35,564 nucleotides of DNA from an uncultured bacterium (GCA_905214265.1 CAJMLQ010000018.1:1-35564), one strand, 5' to 3'. Counted from the first letter of the stretch, positions 6,576 through 16,200 are shown. Notes: generated from the sequence alone by a model not told the origin. Numbers and translations are program-made.

Positions 6576-8789
6576 ATGAAAGGTGCTTGCATGAACTACC
6601 ACACTCCCCCTAAGGAATGGATGGAAGGGCTTCCCATCGGAAACGGCCGGCTGGCCGCCATGATCTGGGGAGACGAAAAAACAGACCGGCTGACGCTGAA
6701 CCATGAATGGCTGTGGACTGGACGGAATCGGGATCGGAAATGCGAGGAAGCCGCCGGACATTTAGGCGAGGTGCGCAGCTATATCGAGCGGGAGCAATGG
6801 AAACAGGCGGCGGCCGCCGGAAACCGGTATTTTGCCGGGCTTGGCGGCTTCAGCGGCCAGAAAGGCAGGGTCGACCCCTACCAGCCTGCCGGGGAGCTTT
6901 CCTTCCAGCCGGAGGGGGTTCAGAAATTCTGTGTCAGGAGCCTGGAACTGGAAACCGGCACGGCGGAAACCGTCCGCGCCCTCGCCGGAGGCAAGGTGCG
7001 GGGAGAGTTTTTCGCCGACTGCATCGGCGGAACGCTTCTCTGTCGCTGGATGAGCGAAACGCCCTTTTCCGGAATGCTCAGTCTCTCCCGGGAGGCAGAG
7101 GCTGGGACGGAGCTGACTTTGCGAACAGAGCCGGAGCTTCTGCGGCTGGATGGAGAGATCTCCGGCGGCATCTCCTTTGCTGTGGAGGTCCGGCTGGAAA
7201 CGGATGGAACCTGCTCCGCTGCAGGGGAAGGGCTGCTGCGGGTGGAAAACGCCACCGTGCTGACCGCGCAGATCAATCTTGCCACCTCTGTACGAGGCGT
7301 GGAAGAAGAACTGAACGCATATAGAAACGCGATGAATTTCTCTGACGCCAAGACGTCTCATGGAAAACGGTTCCGGAAATGGATGGACCGAATCCGGCTG
7401 GAGCTGGCCCCGAACGGGCCGGAGCTGGACGCCCTGACGACTGACGAACGGATCCGGCGGGTTAAGGAGGGCAGAACGGACAACGGCATCTGCCAACTTT
7501 ACTTTGATTTTGGACGGTACCTGCTGCTTTCTTCCTCCATCTGCGGCGAACTGCCCGCCAATTTGCAGGGGAAATGGAACGATCTGCTGGCCCCTCCGTG
7601 GGAGTGCGACTATCACTTTGACATCAATCTGGAAATGAACTACTGGATGGCGGAACCCGCTGCTCTTCCGGAATGTGCGGAGGCGCTGATCCGTTACGTC
7701 AAAAGTTTCATGGAAAGCGGCCGGGAGGCGGCAGAACGGCTTTACGGCTGCCGAGGGATCTGCCTGCCTTTACAGACTGACGCCTGGGGGGTGTCCACCC
7801 CGGAGGCTTATGGTTGGGCTGTCTGGATCGGGGCGGCACCCTGGATCGCCCGGCATCTCTGGGACCACTGGCGCTACGGCGGAGATCAGGCGTATCTGAA
7901 AGAAGCCTATCCCTTTTTCGCGGGGGTGGCAGAATTTTACGAGGACTATCTGGTCCGGGACCAAAACGGGACCTATCAGATTCTGCCAAGCCAGTCGCCG
8001 GAGAATTTCATCCCGGGGCTGGATGAATTTCCAGTGCTGCTGGGGAAATCCTCCGCCATGGACGTGCAGCTCTGCTATGACGCCTTGGGGTACGCCATCG
8101 GCGCAGCGGAGGCGTTGGGAATCGACGCAGACAGGGCCGCGCTCTGGAAGACCCTGCGTGAGCATCTGCCGCCCTTTGCCATCGGCTCCGACGGAAGGCT
8201 GCTGGAGTGGGACCGGGAGCTTCCGGAGGGAGAGCCAGGACACCGGCACCTCTCTCATCTCTACGGACTGTACCCCTCTGATCTGTTCACGCCGGAGACA
8301 CGGCCAGAGCAGTATCAGGCGGCGATCCAGTCCCTGCGGTTCCGGCTGTCCCACGGAGGCGGGCACACCGGCTGGAGCCGGGCGTGGGTCGCCTGCCTCG
8401 AAGCCCGGCTGGGGAATGCGCAAGAATTTTACGAGCATTTCACAGCCCTTATCAAGGATTTTGCCACTGTGAGCCTGTTGGACCTCCACCCACCGCGCAT
8501 CTTTCAGATCGACGGCAATCTGGGTGCGGTGGCCGCCGGGATCGAGGCCATCGTTGGATTCTATGATGGGAAGGCGCACTTGCTGCCCGCACTTCCCGAA
8601 CAATGGGCAAACGGATCACTGAGAGGCGTACGGATTCCCGGCGGGCACACCCTCTCCATGCGCTGGGAGGAAGGAAAGCTCGTAGAGCTGGAGGCGGCTG
8701 TCGGATTCGACAAAACGATGACGCTGGTCTACGGTGGAACGGAACATGTGATCTCCGGCAAGCCGGGGGACGTGGTACGGATCCTGTAA
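6576..8789 (+). CDS. Glycoside hydrolase family 95 (alpha-L-fucosidase-like)
   Basis: 737-residue protein with the conserved blocks of GH95, whose known members remove terminal alpha-L-fucose or alpha-L-galactose by inversion. Visible motifs: WMEGLPIGNGRLAAMIWG near residue 13, ELPANLQGKWND near 326, DINLEMNYW at 349-357, SPEN with a candidate acid Glu at 476, GHRHLSHLYGLYP, HGGGHTGWSRAW, and FQIDGN with a candidate base Asp at 646. In characterised members an Asn-X-Asn pair in the NINxxMNYW block helps activate water. Here the first Asn is Asp (D349). No signal peptide is visible, so it probably acts inside the cell on imported oligosaccharides. The ATG at 6576 has GGAGG five bases upstream. 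It stops 11 bases before thpR. Confidence 0.88.
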   Translation: MKGACMNYHTPPKEWMEGLPIGNGRLAAMIWGDEKTDRLTLNHEWLWTGRNRDRKCEEAAGHLGEVRSYIEREQWKQAAAAGNRYFAGLGGFSGQKGRVDPYQPAGELSFQPEGVQKFCVRSLELETGTAETVRALAGGKVRGEFFADCIGGTLLCRWMSETPFSGMLSLSREAEAGTELTLRTEPELLRLDGEISGGISFAVEVRLETDGTCSAAGEGLLRVENATVLTAQINLATSVRGVEEELNAYRNAMNFSDAKTSHGKRFRKWMDRIRLELAPNGPELDALTTDERIRRVKEGRTDNGICQLYFDFGRYLLLSSSICGELPANLQGKWNDLLAPPWECDYHFDINLEMNYWMAEPAALPECAEALIRYVKSFMESGREAAERLYGCRGICLPLQTDAWGVSTPEAYGWAVWIGAAPWIARHLWDHWRYGGDQAYLKEAYPFFAGVAEFYEDYLVRDQNGTYQILPSQSPENFIPGLDEFPVLLGKSSAMDVQLCYDALGYAIGAAEALGIDADRAALWKTLREHLPPFAIGSDGRLLEWDRELPEGEPGHRHLSHLYGLYPSDLFTPETRPEQYQAAIQSLRFRLSHGGGHTGWSRAWVACLEARLGNAQEFYEHFTALIKDFATVSLLDLHPPRIFQIDGNLGAVAAGIEAIVGFYDGKAHLLPALPEQWANGSLRGVRIPGGHTLSMRWEEGKLVELEAAVGFDKTMTLVYGGTEHVISGKPGDVVRIL

Positions 8790-8800
8790 GGAGGAATATC

Positions 8801-9436
8801 ATGCGTCTTTTCGCTGCCATCTGCTTTCCGGAGGAGACCAAGGTCCGGCTGGAGACGGTCATTCAGGAACTGTCCCGGCAGGCGGAAGGAAATTTCACCC
8901 GAAGGGAAAACTTGCATTTGACCCTGGCCTTTTTAGGGGAGACTTCCCGGCTGCGGGCTGTGCAGGCTGCGATGCGCACCGTAAAGGGCAGTCCCTTTGC
9001 CCTGACGGCCAAGGGACTGGGAAGGTTCCGGCGTCCGGGCGGGGATATCTGCTGGATGGGGCTTCTGCCCTGTCCGGAGCTGCTCTCGGTACAGGAACAA
9101 CTGACTTCCGCTCTGCGGGCAGCCGGATTCTCTCTGGAAGAACGGGCGTTTACGCCGCATCTGACCCTGGGCCGAGAGGTGCGGCTGCATCCGGGCTTCC
9201 GCCTAGATGCATTCAGCCAGAACCTCCCGGAGCTATGCATCCCAGTGAAGAGGCTCTGTCTGATGGAATCCCGGCGTGACGGCGGGAAGCTGGTATATCG
9301 GGAAATTTCCGCTGTGGAGCTTGGGGTTGGAGCCCTTCTGTCAAGGATAAAGAAAATTTTGCCCCAAAACGGACATGCCAAAGGGGATTTTCCCCCGACA
9401 TGTCCGCTTTTCCATATTATTGGCGGTGTGCTGTGA
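8801..9436 (+). CDS. thpR: RNA 2',3'-cyclic phosphodiesterase (2H phosphoesterase)
   Basis: 211-residue member of the 2H phosphoesterase family (ThpR/LigT). Both catalytic HxT motifs are present: NLHLTLAFLG with His at residue 39 and PHLTLGRE with His at 120. Family members open 2',3'-cyclic phosphates at RNA ends. The ATG follows AAGGAGGAA and comes 11 bases after the GH95 stop, so co-transcription is likely, although a functional link with GH95 is not obvious. The last roughly 30 residues (from RIKKILPQNG) run past the usual end of the family and may be unstructured. Confidence 0.85.
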   Translation: MRLFAAICFPEETKVRLETVIQELSRQAEGNFTRRENLHLTLAFLGETSRLRAVQAAMRTVKGSPFALTAKGLGRFRRPGGDICWMGLLPCPELLSVQEQLTSALRAAGFSLEERAFTPHLTLGREVRLHPGFRLDAFSQNLPELCIPVKRLCLMESRRDGGKLVYREISAVELGVGALLSRIKKILPQNGHAKGDFPPTCPLFHIIGGVL

Positions 9437-9477
9437 TATTTTCCCGGCACGTGAGTCTTATAGATGGCGGTGATGGA

Positions 9478-9978
9478 ATGACAGACTTCCAGAAAATATA
9501 CGCGCAATATTTTGAGGATGTTTTTCGCTTTCTCCGGGGACTCACGGCAGATGAGGCGTTGGCGGAGGAACTGACTGAGGAGACCTTTTATAAGGCGCTG
9601 CGGGGGCTGGATCGATTCCAGGGCGGCTGTGATATCCGGGTCTGGCTCTGTCAGATTGCAAAAAACAGTTATTTTTCCTATCGAAAAAAGCAAAGCCGCT
9701 TTGCGGACCAGGAAAAGTGCCTAGACAGCACACCTCCTGAGGAAAACCTCGAGGCCCTCCTCATCCAAAAGGAACAGGCGTTTCGGCTCCACCAGGCGCT
9801 TCACGAACTGGACGAACCGTACAAAGAGGTCTTCTCTCTGCGGGTCTTTGGCGAACTGCCCTTCCGGCAGATCGCTCTGCTGTTTGGAAAAACCGAGCAT
9901 TGGGCCTGCGTGACCTATCATCGGGCCAAGAAACAAATTCAAAAACGAATGGAGGCTTCTTATGGAGATGGACTGTGA
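9478..9978 (+). CDS. ECF-type RNA polymerase sigma factor
   Basis: 166-residue sigma-70 family factor of the extracytoplasmic-function type. Region 2 spans FQKIYAQYFEDVFRFL to about residue 75, including the AEELTEETFYKALRG segment and DIRVWLCQIAKN. Region 4 contains the HTH around LPFRQIALLFGKTEHWACVT. It directs RNA polymerase to a small regulon and is normally held inactive by the anti-sigma factor encoded next to it. The ATG at 9478 gives the typical N-terminus. The frame is open further upstream, with a GTG at 9451 as an alternative. The end overlaps the anti-sigma gene by 17 bases, so translation is probably coupled. The inducing signal is unknown. Confidence 0.87.
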   Translation: MTDFQKIYAQYFEDVFRFLRGLTADEALAEELTEETFYKALRGLDRFQGGCDIRVWLCQIAKNSYFSYRKKQSRFADQEKCLDSTPPEENLEALLIQKEQAFRLHQALHELDEPYKEVFSLRVFGELPFRQIALLFGKTEHWACVTYHRAKKQIQKRMEASYGDGL

Positions 9979-10543
9979 CGTCATCTGCGATTTACTGCCA
10001 TTATATGTGGAAGGAATGGCAAGCCCCGGAAGCTGCCGGCTGATAGAGGAACATCTCTCCGCCTGTGAAACCTGCCGGAAAGCTTTTGCCCAGATAAAGG
10101 AACCCGCTCCTCCCATCGTTCTCTCCGCCAATCCGGCGAAAAAATTTCAAAGGGCGTTCCGAAAACACACTGCCACCGTGGCGGCTGTTTCGGCCTTTGT
10201 GACCATTGCAGCCGGCATCCTGATCTGGGGGCTTTTCTTTCTGCGGCCGGGAGACGAGATGGGTTATGCCCTGCTGAACTTCTACCTGCTGCTGCCTCTG
10301 ACCGCTTTGGTCTGCTCCTGGACGGCGGGAATGCGGTCGGGATGGGTCAAATGGCTCGCCCCTCTCCTTTTCGGGGGGATCGGATGGTTTCTGCCCCTCG
10401 CCGTGTTTCACAGCACGGACCCGATCTTCTTATTCTTTGCATTTCTACCGTCCATCGTAGGAGTTCTGGCCGGGGCGGGCCTTTCCACTATTCGGGCCAG
10501 ACGGCATGGGAAAACGTGCAGTGCCAGACACAGAGCAGAGTGA
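9962..10543 (+). CDS. Anti-sigma factor with zinc-finger domain (membrane protein)
   Basis: 193-residue protein. The N-terminal 45 residues form an anti-sigma zinc-finger (zf-HC2) domain with the HxxxCxxC motif in EEHLSACETCRK and an upstream Cys in DCDVICDLLPLYVEG. After a short linker come about four hydrophobic segments (residues ~58-82, ~86-108, ~113-133 and ~137-160), placing the protein in the membrane with the zinc finger in the cytoplasm. It overlaps the sigma gene and almost certainly binds that sigma factor. The ATG at 9962 is used here, but the ATG two codons later at 9968 is equally possible. Confidence 0.87.
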   Translation: MEMDCDVICDLLPLYVEGMASPGSCRLIEEHLSACETCRKAFAQIKEPAPPIVLSANPAKKFQRAFRKHTATVAAVSAFVTIAAGILIWGLFFLRPGDEMGYALLNFYLLLPLTALVCSWTAGMRSGWVKWLAPLLFGGIGWFLPLAVFHSTDPIFLFFAFLPSIVGVLAGAGLSTIRARRHGKTCSARHRAE

Positions 10544-10556
10544 AACGCTGCTCCTC

Positions 10557-11045
10557 TTATCCTCTTTCTTTGCTCAGTTCGATTGCCTCCTTCCCCGTCA
10601 GATGCTCGACTGTCAATTCGATCATGCACAGCCGGTCAAAGGATCCCTCGATCTCCTGACGGCGGCCCTCGCCCTGTTCCGGGGAATATTTCTCTGCCAG
10701 GAGTTCGATAGCGGCGCGCTTTTCATTCGGATTCTCCAGGATCCGCGTCTTTCCAAAGACAATGACGCTCCGAAAATAGGTGGTATAGCGCTCCGGCATC
10801 ACCTGATCCTGATCAATAACGCAGAAAGAGGCTCTGCGATCCCGCCGGATCGCGTCCAGCTTATGGCCGCTCTGGGCACAGTGGAAGTAGAGTTTCGAAT
10901 CCGCGTACACGTAGCTGAGCGGCACTGCATAGGGATATCCACCGTCACCGGACACCGCCAGCACGCCGGAGGTCGCCTTTCGAAGGATCTTCCTGCATTC
11001 TTCAAGCGGCAGCTGCTGCCTCTTTCTTCGCATCTCTCGAAACAT
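10557..11045 (-). CDS. Pyridoxamine 5'-phosphate oxidase-like flavin-binding protein (NimA-like)
   Basis: About 162 residues with the flavin split-barrel fold. The SGVLAVSGDGGYPYAVPLSY block and the following LYFHCAQSGHKLDAIRRD block match the NimA/PPOX-like group, which includes nitroimidazole reductases. The ATG at 11045 begins the typical N-terminus (MFREMRRKRQ). A GTG at 11081 in the same frame would add 12 residues and start only 10 bases after the neighbouring gene. It is co-directional with, and likely co-transcribed with, the other PPOX-like gene at 11092. The exact substrate cannot be assigned. Confidence 0.85.
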   Translation of the reverse strand: MFREMRRKRQQLPLEECRKILRKATSGVLAVSGDGGYPYAVPLSYVYADSKLYFHCAQSGHKLDAIRRDRRASFCVIDQDQVMPERYTTYFRSVIVFGKTRILENPNEKRAAIELLAEKYSPEQGEGRRQEIEGSFDRLCMIELTVEHLTGKEAIELSKERG

Positions 11046-11091
11046 TCCGCATACTTCTTTCCTCATAAATTTTGCTGCCACGCCGCAGTTT

Positions 11092-11547
11092 TTACCGGTA
11101 TCGACATGTTCGAAACCGGCCTTCGATCCAAAAAGTCGCTTCGATGGTGTGAAACTTCAGCAAACGAAACTTAGGATCGTCGATCCCTTTGGAAAAAAAT
11201 TTCCGATCAGCCTCGTTCCACAGCCGCTCCCGTTCAGCCCGGTCCTCTATAAACTCGACCGTTCCTATCAGCGTTACGCTGTCCCCACCAGCTGTATAAC
11301 AGACACTGGCTTTGGGATTCCGTTCAAAATGGACGGCTTTTCCGTTCCGCTCCGACCGCTTGGAGGTCACAAAAAAGATCTCGTGAAAATCCCTGGCCGC
11401 AAGCTTTGAAACCGCACAGATACGCGGATACCCCTTTTCATTGACCGATGCCAGGGTCACAATTTCACACTTTTCCAGCAAGCGGCTGGCTTTTTCCTCG
11501 ATTTCCCGGATCCGCTCCTTTTGAATTTCGCCGGCAGTCTGAGCCAT
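11092..11547 (-). CDS. Pyridoxamine 5'-phosphate oxidase family protein (general stress protein 26-like)
   Basis: 151-residue split-barrel flavoprotein of the general stress protein 26 type. The IVTLASVNEKGYPRICAVS segment near residue 28 and NPKASVCYTAGGDSVTLIG near 78 are characteristic, as is the C-terminal WIEGRFRTCRY. A GGGAGGAG ribosome site precedes the ATG. It is the first gene of a two-gene pair of distantly related PPOX proteins, with a candidate promoter at 11651-11679. It probably binds FMN or F420-like cofactors and acts in redox detoxification (family-level inference). Confidence 0.85.
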   Translation of the reverse strand: MAQTAGEIQKERIREIEEKASRLLEKCEIVTLASVNEKGYPRICAVSKLAARDFHEIFFVTSKRSERNGKAVHFERNPKASVCYTAGGDSVTLIGTVEFIEDRAERERLWNEADRKFFSKGIDDPKFRLLKFHTIEATFWIEGRFRTCRYR

Positions 11548-11650
11548 GAAAAACTCCTCCCTCTTATCAGAAAAATGCTGGTATTTTTTCTGCCGCAGAT
11601 GCAGCGCGCCGCTGAAGTATCATCTGAGATAAAATGCCGTTTCTACAATG

Positions 11651-11679
11651 ATTCTATCACAAAATTGCCCGACGGACAA
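11651..11679 (-). promoter_or_regulatory. Candidate promoter of the PPOX pair
   Basis: On the minus strand, TTGTCC (11674-11679) and TAGAAT (11651-11656) are separated by 17 bases, leaving a leader of about 100 bases to the start codon at 11547. The rest of the gap 11548-11871 contains no gene I can support. Confidence 0.45.
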
Positions 11680-11793
11680 CGTCTCCTGACGGTCGAACAA
11701 AAAAGGCTTCCCTTATGGGCGGGTGTGCGCAAGACAGTATTGAGTACGCCCGAAGAATCCTAAACTTCTTCAGGCATTTCCTTGTGCGAATGG

Positions 11794-11821
11794 TAGACTT
11801 TTTCATATTTACCGATATACT
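11794..11821 (+). promoter_or_regulatory. Candidate promoter of the alpha/beta hydrolase gene
   Basis: TAGACT (11794-11799), a 16-base spacer and TATACT (11816-11821) lie in an AT-rich stretch about 50 bases before the hydrolase ATG. The -35 is weak (four of six). Confidence 0.45.
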
Positions 11822-11871
11822 TTATTCAGCAAAAAAGTAAGATAAATCGGAAGTTGAGGGCAGAAGTACAA

Positions 11872-12822
11872 ATGAAAGAAATCAAAAAATTAATTTTCCC
11901 CATTTTGCTAATCCTATGTCTGGTGGCAGGAACCATTTGGCAATCTATTATGACGCAGATTGAGAAAAGCAAATATGATGCAATTGGAGATTATGTTGAT
12001 GTAGGAACATATCAGGCACATTATTATTCGAAAGGTTCTGGTGACACGGCATTTGTTTTTATTACCGGATCAGGAACACCGTGTGCCTACACCGATTTCT
12101 ATGCCCTTCAAAACATGCTTTCAGCAAAAGGACAGACTGTCACATTTGACCATGCCGGAAGTGGATGGAGTTCAAGCACAAATACTTTGCGAACAATCGA
12201 AAAAATGACAGATGAGCTTACCGTATTAATTGATACCGTTGCACCAAATAAGCCGATTGTAATCATTTGCCATTCTCTTGGCTCTCTTGAGGCAATTCGA
12301 TATACACAAACGAATCCCGAAAAAGTGAAGGGAATCATATTCTTGGATTGTGGAAGTCCAGAATTCTATAGCACAGATTCTGAATTGCTGGCAAAAATAA
12401 TAAATAGAGGGACTGCTTTTTTGAGGACAATCGGATTAAATCGATTAATGGGTGAATTAGGGTGGCTTTTACCAGCATACGGTGAGAATAGTAGAAATAA
12501 GAACCTTCCGGAATTTGTTAAGGATATAGATAAAGCAATGTTCTATCGGTTTGCTGGAAATGCTGATTCGATTAACACGATTAATCTTATAAACGAGAAC
12601 GCAACAACAGTTCTAAAAGGGCCTTTATTAGGAGAGGTGCCAATTCTTGTTCTTTCTTCTGACGGTGGAGATGACTGGAATAAGGTGCAAATCCAGTTGG
12701 CTTCATGGTCTGAAAACAGTGAACAAGTGATGATTAAAAAGTCGGAACACTATTTATATTGGTCGAATTATGATCAAGTTTCAGATTGTATTGAGTCGTT
12801 TATTGAAAAGATTTCTCGTTGA
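11872..12822 (+). CDS. Alpha/beta-fold hydrolase with N-terminal membrane anchor
   Basis: 316-residue protein. Residues ~6-24 (IFPILLILCLVAGTIW) are a membrane anchor or uncleaved signal. The rest is an alpha/beta hydrolase domain: oxyanion region FITGSGTP near 64, nucleophile elbow CHSLGS (Cys replaces the usual first Gly of GxSxG), and a candidate catalytic His in KSEHYLYW near the C-terminus. The catalytic acid may lie in SSDGGDD. The ATG at 11872 is used. A TTG six codons upstream is in frame, but neither start has a strong ribosome site. The gene is strikingly AT-rich compared with its neighbours and is followed by an oriT-like site, both signs of horizontal transfer. The substrate is unknown. 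Confidence 0.8.
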   Translation: MKEIKKLIFPILLILCLVAGTIWQSIMTQIEKSKYDAIGDYVDVGTYQAHYYSKGSGDTAFVFITGSGTPCAYTDFYALQNMLSAKGQTVTFDHAGSGWSSSTNTLRTIEKMTDELTVLIDTVAPNKPIVIICHSLGSLEAIRYTQTNPEKVKGIIFLDCGSPEFYSTDSELLAKIINRGTAFLRTIGLNRLMGELGWLLPAYGENSRNKNLPEFVKDIDKAMFYRFAGNADSINTINLINENATTVLKGPLLGEVPILVLSSDGGDDWNKVQIQLASWSENSEQVMIKKSEHYLYWSNYDQVSDCIESFIEKISR

Positions 12823-12880
12823 AAGAATGAATTAAGCACGACGACTTCCAGTTTGGCGGAATGCTGCAAAATCCTTTCGG

Positions 12881-12920
12881 AACAAAAAGGCGCACTTCTA
12901 TACTCTCCTATCGGGAGTAT
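12881..12920 (-). other. oriT-like site (MobQ/RSF1010-pIP501 type), no relaxase adjacent
   Basis: Read on the minus strand, an imperfect inverted repeat (ATACTC...GAGTAT arms, 12900-12920) is followed at once by AGAAGTGCGCCTTTTTGTT (to 12881). MobQ-family origins of transfer share the order inverted repeat then TAAGTGCGCCCT. The match to the nick region is AGTGCGCC. No relaxase or mobilization gene lies within several kilobases, so this is best read as the remnant or passive origin of a mobilizable element. The rest of the gap 12823-13114 shows no supportable gene. Confidence 0.5.
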
Positions 12921-13114
12921 CGTGCTTCCTGTAGAGCTTCATTCTCCGTCAGCAGAAGAAAACTGTCTGACATCGAATGTTGCGTCACTTCGTTCCGTCA
13001 AGGTGGCTACACCCCCTTGCACCGCTAAAGCGGCTATCCTCTGTGGACTTGCCGCAACCAAACGGTTTTGACAAATCGTTCGCCGTCAGCAAGTTTGAAT
13101 ATCATGCAGAAAAT

Positions 13115-13147
13115 AATCCTCCGTATGGTCGCAACATACGGAGGATT
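13115..13147 (-). terminator. Terminator of the pyr operon
   Basis: A perfect 13-base inverted repeat (13115-13127 and 13135-13147) with a 7-base loop lies 54 bases beyond the carB stop. On the minus strand it is followed by ATTTTCT, fitting a rho-independent terminator at the end of pyrR-pyrC-pyrF-carB. Confidence 0.75.
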
Positions 13148-13201
13148 CACTGTTTTACGGACGCCGCCCTATCGGGAGGCCTTTTTCCGTATTTAAGGAA
13201 G

Positions 13202-16200
13202 TCAGATCTTCGTGATATCCACCAGCTCGACATCGTCGATGGTCTTGTCCATGGCCAGGCAGTCCGCTACGGCGTTGGCTGTATCCAGGGAGGTCAGGCA
13301 GACGATGGAGCGCTCCACCGCTTTCCGGCGGATGCGAACGCTGTCCCGAGCGGGAATGCGGCCTTTCTCTGAGGTGGAGATAACGTAATCGATTTTGCCG
13401 GAATCCAGAAGGGTCAGAACGTTGTTCTCCTCGTCCTCATGGATCTTTTTGACGGTGTTGGCGGCGATCATGTTGCGGTTGAGGTTCAGAGCGGTACCGC
13501 TGGTGGCATACAGTTCAAAGCCCATTGTCGCGAATTTGTCAGCTACCTCCAGGACCTCCTGTTTGTCGGCATCCCGGACGCTGATAAAGACGCCTCCGGA
13601 CTTTTTCATCTGGTTTCCGGAGGCGACCAGCCCCTTAAGCAGGGCCTGGTCAAAGCTCCGGGCAATGCCCAGTACCTCGCCGGTGGATTTCATTTCCGGG
13701 CCGAGGTGAGTATCCACGTCGCTGAGCTTTGCGAAACTGAAGACCGGGACCTTCACCGCGACATAATCCTGAGCAGGGTACAGGCCGGTGCCGTAGCCCA
13801 GATCCCGGAGCTTTTTGCCCAAGATGATCTCCGTAGCCAGGGCGACCATGGGGACGCCGGTGACCTTGCTGATATACGGTACAGTCCGGGAGGAACGGGG
13901 GTTGACCTCAATGACGTAAACGGAATGATTGTAGACGACATACTGGATGTTGATGAGACCCTTGACCTTCAGCGCCAGGGCCAGCCGGGCGGTGTAGGCG
14001 ATGAGGGTCGCCCGGATGTGATGGCTCAGGGTCTGGCAGGGATAGACGGAAATGGAGTCGCCGGAGTGGACGCCAGCCCGCTCCACATGCTCCATGATAC
14101 CGGGGATGAGGAAGTCCTCGCCGTCGCAGATAGCGTCCACCTCCACCTCGGTGCCCATCATGTATTTGTCGATGAGGACCGGGTTTTCGATGTGGTGGGA
14201 GGTGATGATGGCCATATACTCCTCCACGTCCTTATCGGAGTGGGCGATGATCATATTCTGGCCGCCCAGGACGTAGGAAGGCCGCAGCAGCACCGGATAG
14301 GTCAGCTCGTTGGCCGCCCGGATGGCTTCCTCTGTGGTAAAGACGGTATGGCCTTGGGGGCGGGGAATCTCGCAGCGCTCCAAGAGGGCGTCGAAGCGCT
14401 CCCGGTCCTCGGCCTCGTCGATGGCGTCGGCGGAGGTGCCAAGGATGCGCACGCCCAGCTCGTCCAGATACTTGGTCAGCTTGATGGCGGTCTGGCCACC
14501 GAACTGAACCACGACGCCGTAGGGTTTTTCCGTCTCAATGAGGCTGCGAACATCCTCCTTAGTCAGAGGGTCGAAATAAAGACGGTCGCCGGTGTCAAAA
14601 TCGGTAGAAACAGTTTCCGGGTTGTTGTTGGCGATGATCGCCTCGCAGCCCGCCTCCTTCAGCGCCCAGACACAGTGGACACAGCAGTAATCGAACTCGA
14701 TGCCCTGACCGATGCGAATGGGGCCAGAGCCGAAAACGATAACCTTCTTTTTGTGGGAATTCTGCCGCTCAATAAACTCGGCGGCCTCGTTTTCATCGTC
14801 GAAGGTAGAGTAGAAATAGGGAGTTTTGGCCTTGAACTCGGCAGCGCAGGTGTCCACCATCTTGTAAGAGGCAAAACGGGGACGCTCCACCTTTTGACCG
14901 GAGATTCGCTCGATAGTGGAGTCCAGATAACCCCATTTTTTGGCCCGAAGGTAAAGCGCATCCGTCAGGGGAGCGGAAGCCAGTTCTTTTTCCAGGTTAA
15001 CCAGGTTCTGGAGCTTTCCAAGGAACCACTCGTCGATCATGGTGATCTCGTGGATGGACGCAAAGGATACGCCGCGCTTCAGGGCTTCGAACACCACAAA
15101 AAGCCGCTGATCGTCGATGTTGTGGAGCATGGCGGTGATCTCTTCGTCACTCTTCCCTGCCAGAGAGGGCATGGTCAGAGAGTCCAGGCCCAGTTCAATG
15201 GAACGGACTGCCTTCATGATGCCCTGCTCGAAGGAGGTGCCGATGGCCATGACCTCGCCGGTGGCCTTCATCTGGGTGCCCAGCGTACGCTTAGCGTAGA
15301 CGAATTTGTCAAAGGGCCATTTGGGGAATTTGACCACCAGGTAATCCAGCGCCGGCTCAAAGCAGGCATAGGTGGTGCCGGTAACAGCGTTGACGATCTC
15401 GTCCATGGAATAGCCGATGGCGATCTTGGCCGCCACCTTGGCGATGGGATAGCCAGTGGCCTTGGAGGCCAGAGCCGAGGACCGAGAGACCCGGGGGTTG
15501 ACCTCGATGACGGCGTATTCCATACTCTCGGGATGAAGAGCAAACTGGCAGTTGCAGCCGCCTTCCACCTTCAGCTCGGAGATGATCCTCAAAGCTACAG
15601 TGCGGAGCATCTGATACTCTTTGTCCGACAGGGTGACAGCAGGGGCCACAACAATGGAATCGCCGGTATGAACGCCCACCGGGTCCAGGTTCTCCATGGA
15701 GCAGACGGTGATGACGTTATCCTTGGCGTCCCGGATGACCTCGAACTCGATCTCCTTCCAGCCGGAAATGCACTTTTCCACCAGGATCTGGGTGATGGGC
15801 GAAAGACGCAGGCCGTTGCGGGCGATGTCCCGCAGCTCTTTTTCGTCGGTCGCGATGCCGCCGCCGGTGCCGCCCAAGGTAAAGGCAGGGCGAACGATGA
15901 CGGGGTAGCCGATGACCTGGGTGAAATCCACGGCGTCCTCCACGGTGGTGACGACCTTGGAGGGAATACAGGGCTGGCCGATCTTCTCCATGGTATCCTT
16001 GAATTCCTGGCGGTCCTCGGCCTTATCAATGGTCTCGGGATTGGCGCCTAGGAGCTTCACACCGTGCTCCGCTAAAAAGCCTTCCTTGGCCAGCTGCATG
16101 GAAAGGGTCAGGCCGGTCTGGCCGCCCAGGGTAGAAAGGACGCTGTCCGGCTTTTCCAGGAGGATGATGCGTTTGATCACGTCCAAAGTCAGGGGCTCGA

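Noticed and set aside
11548..11763. Plus-strand open frame (80 residues) between the PPOX pair and the hydrolase
   Set aside because: No ribosome site, no recognisable family, and it begins antisense inside the PPOX gene.
12977..13372. Plus-strand open frame crossing the carB 3' end
   Set aside because: It runs antisense into carB, and its upstream part is oriT-like non-coding sequence.
13439..16051. Very long plus-strand open frame (870 residues)
   Set aside because: It is the antisense of carB, with no start signal and no recognisable domain.
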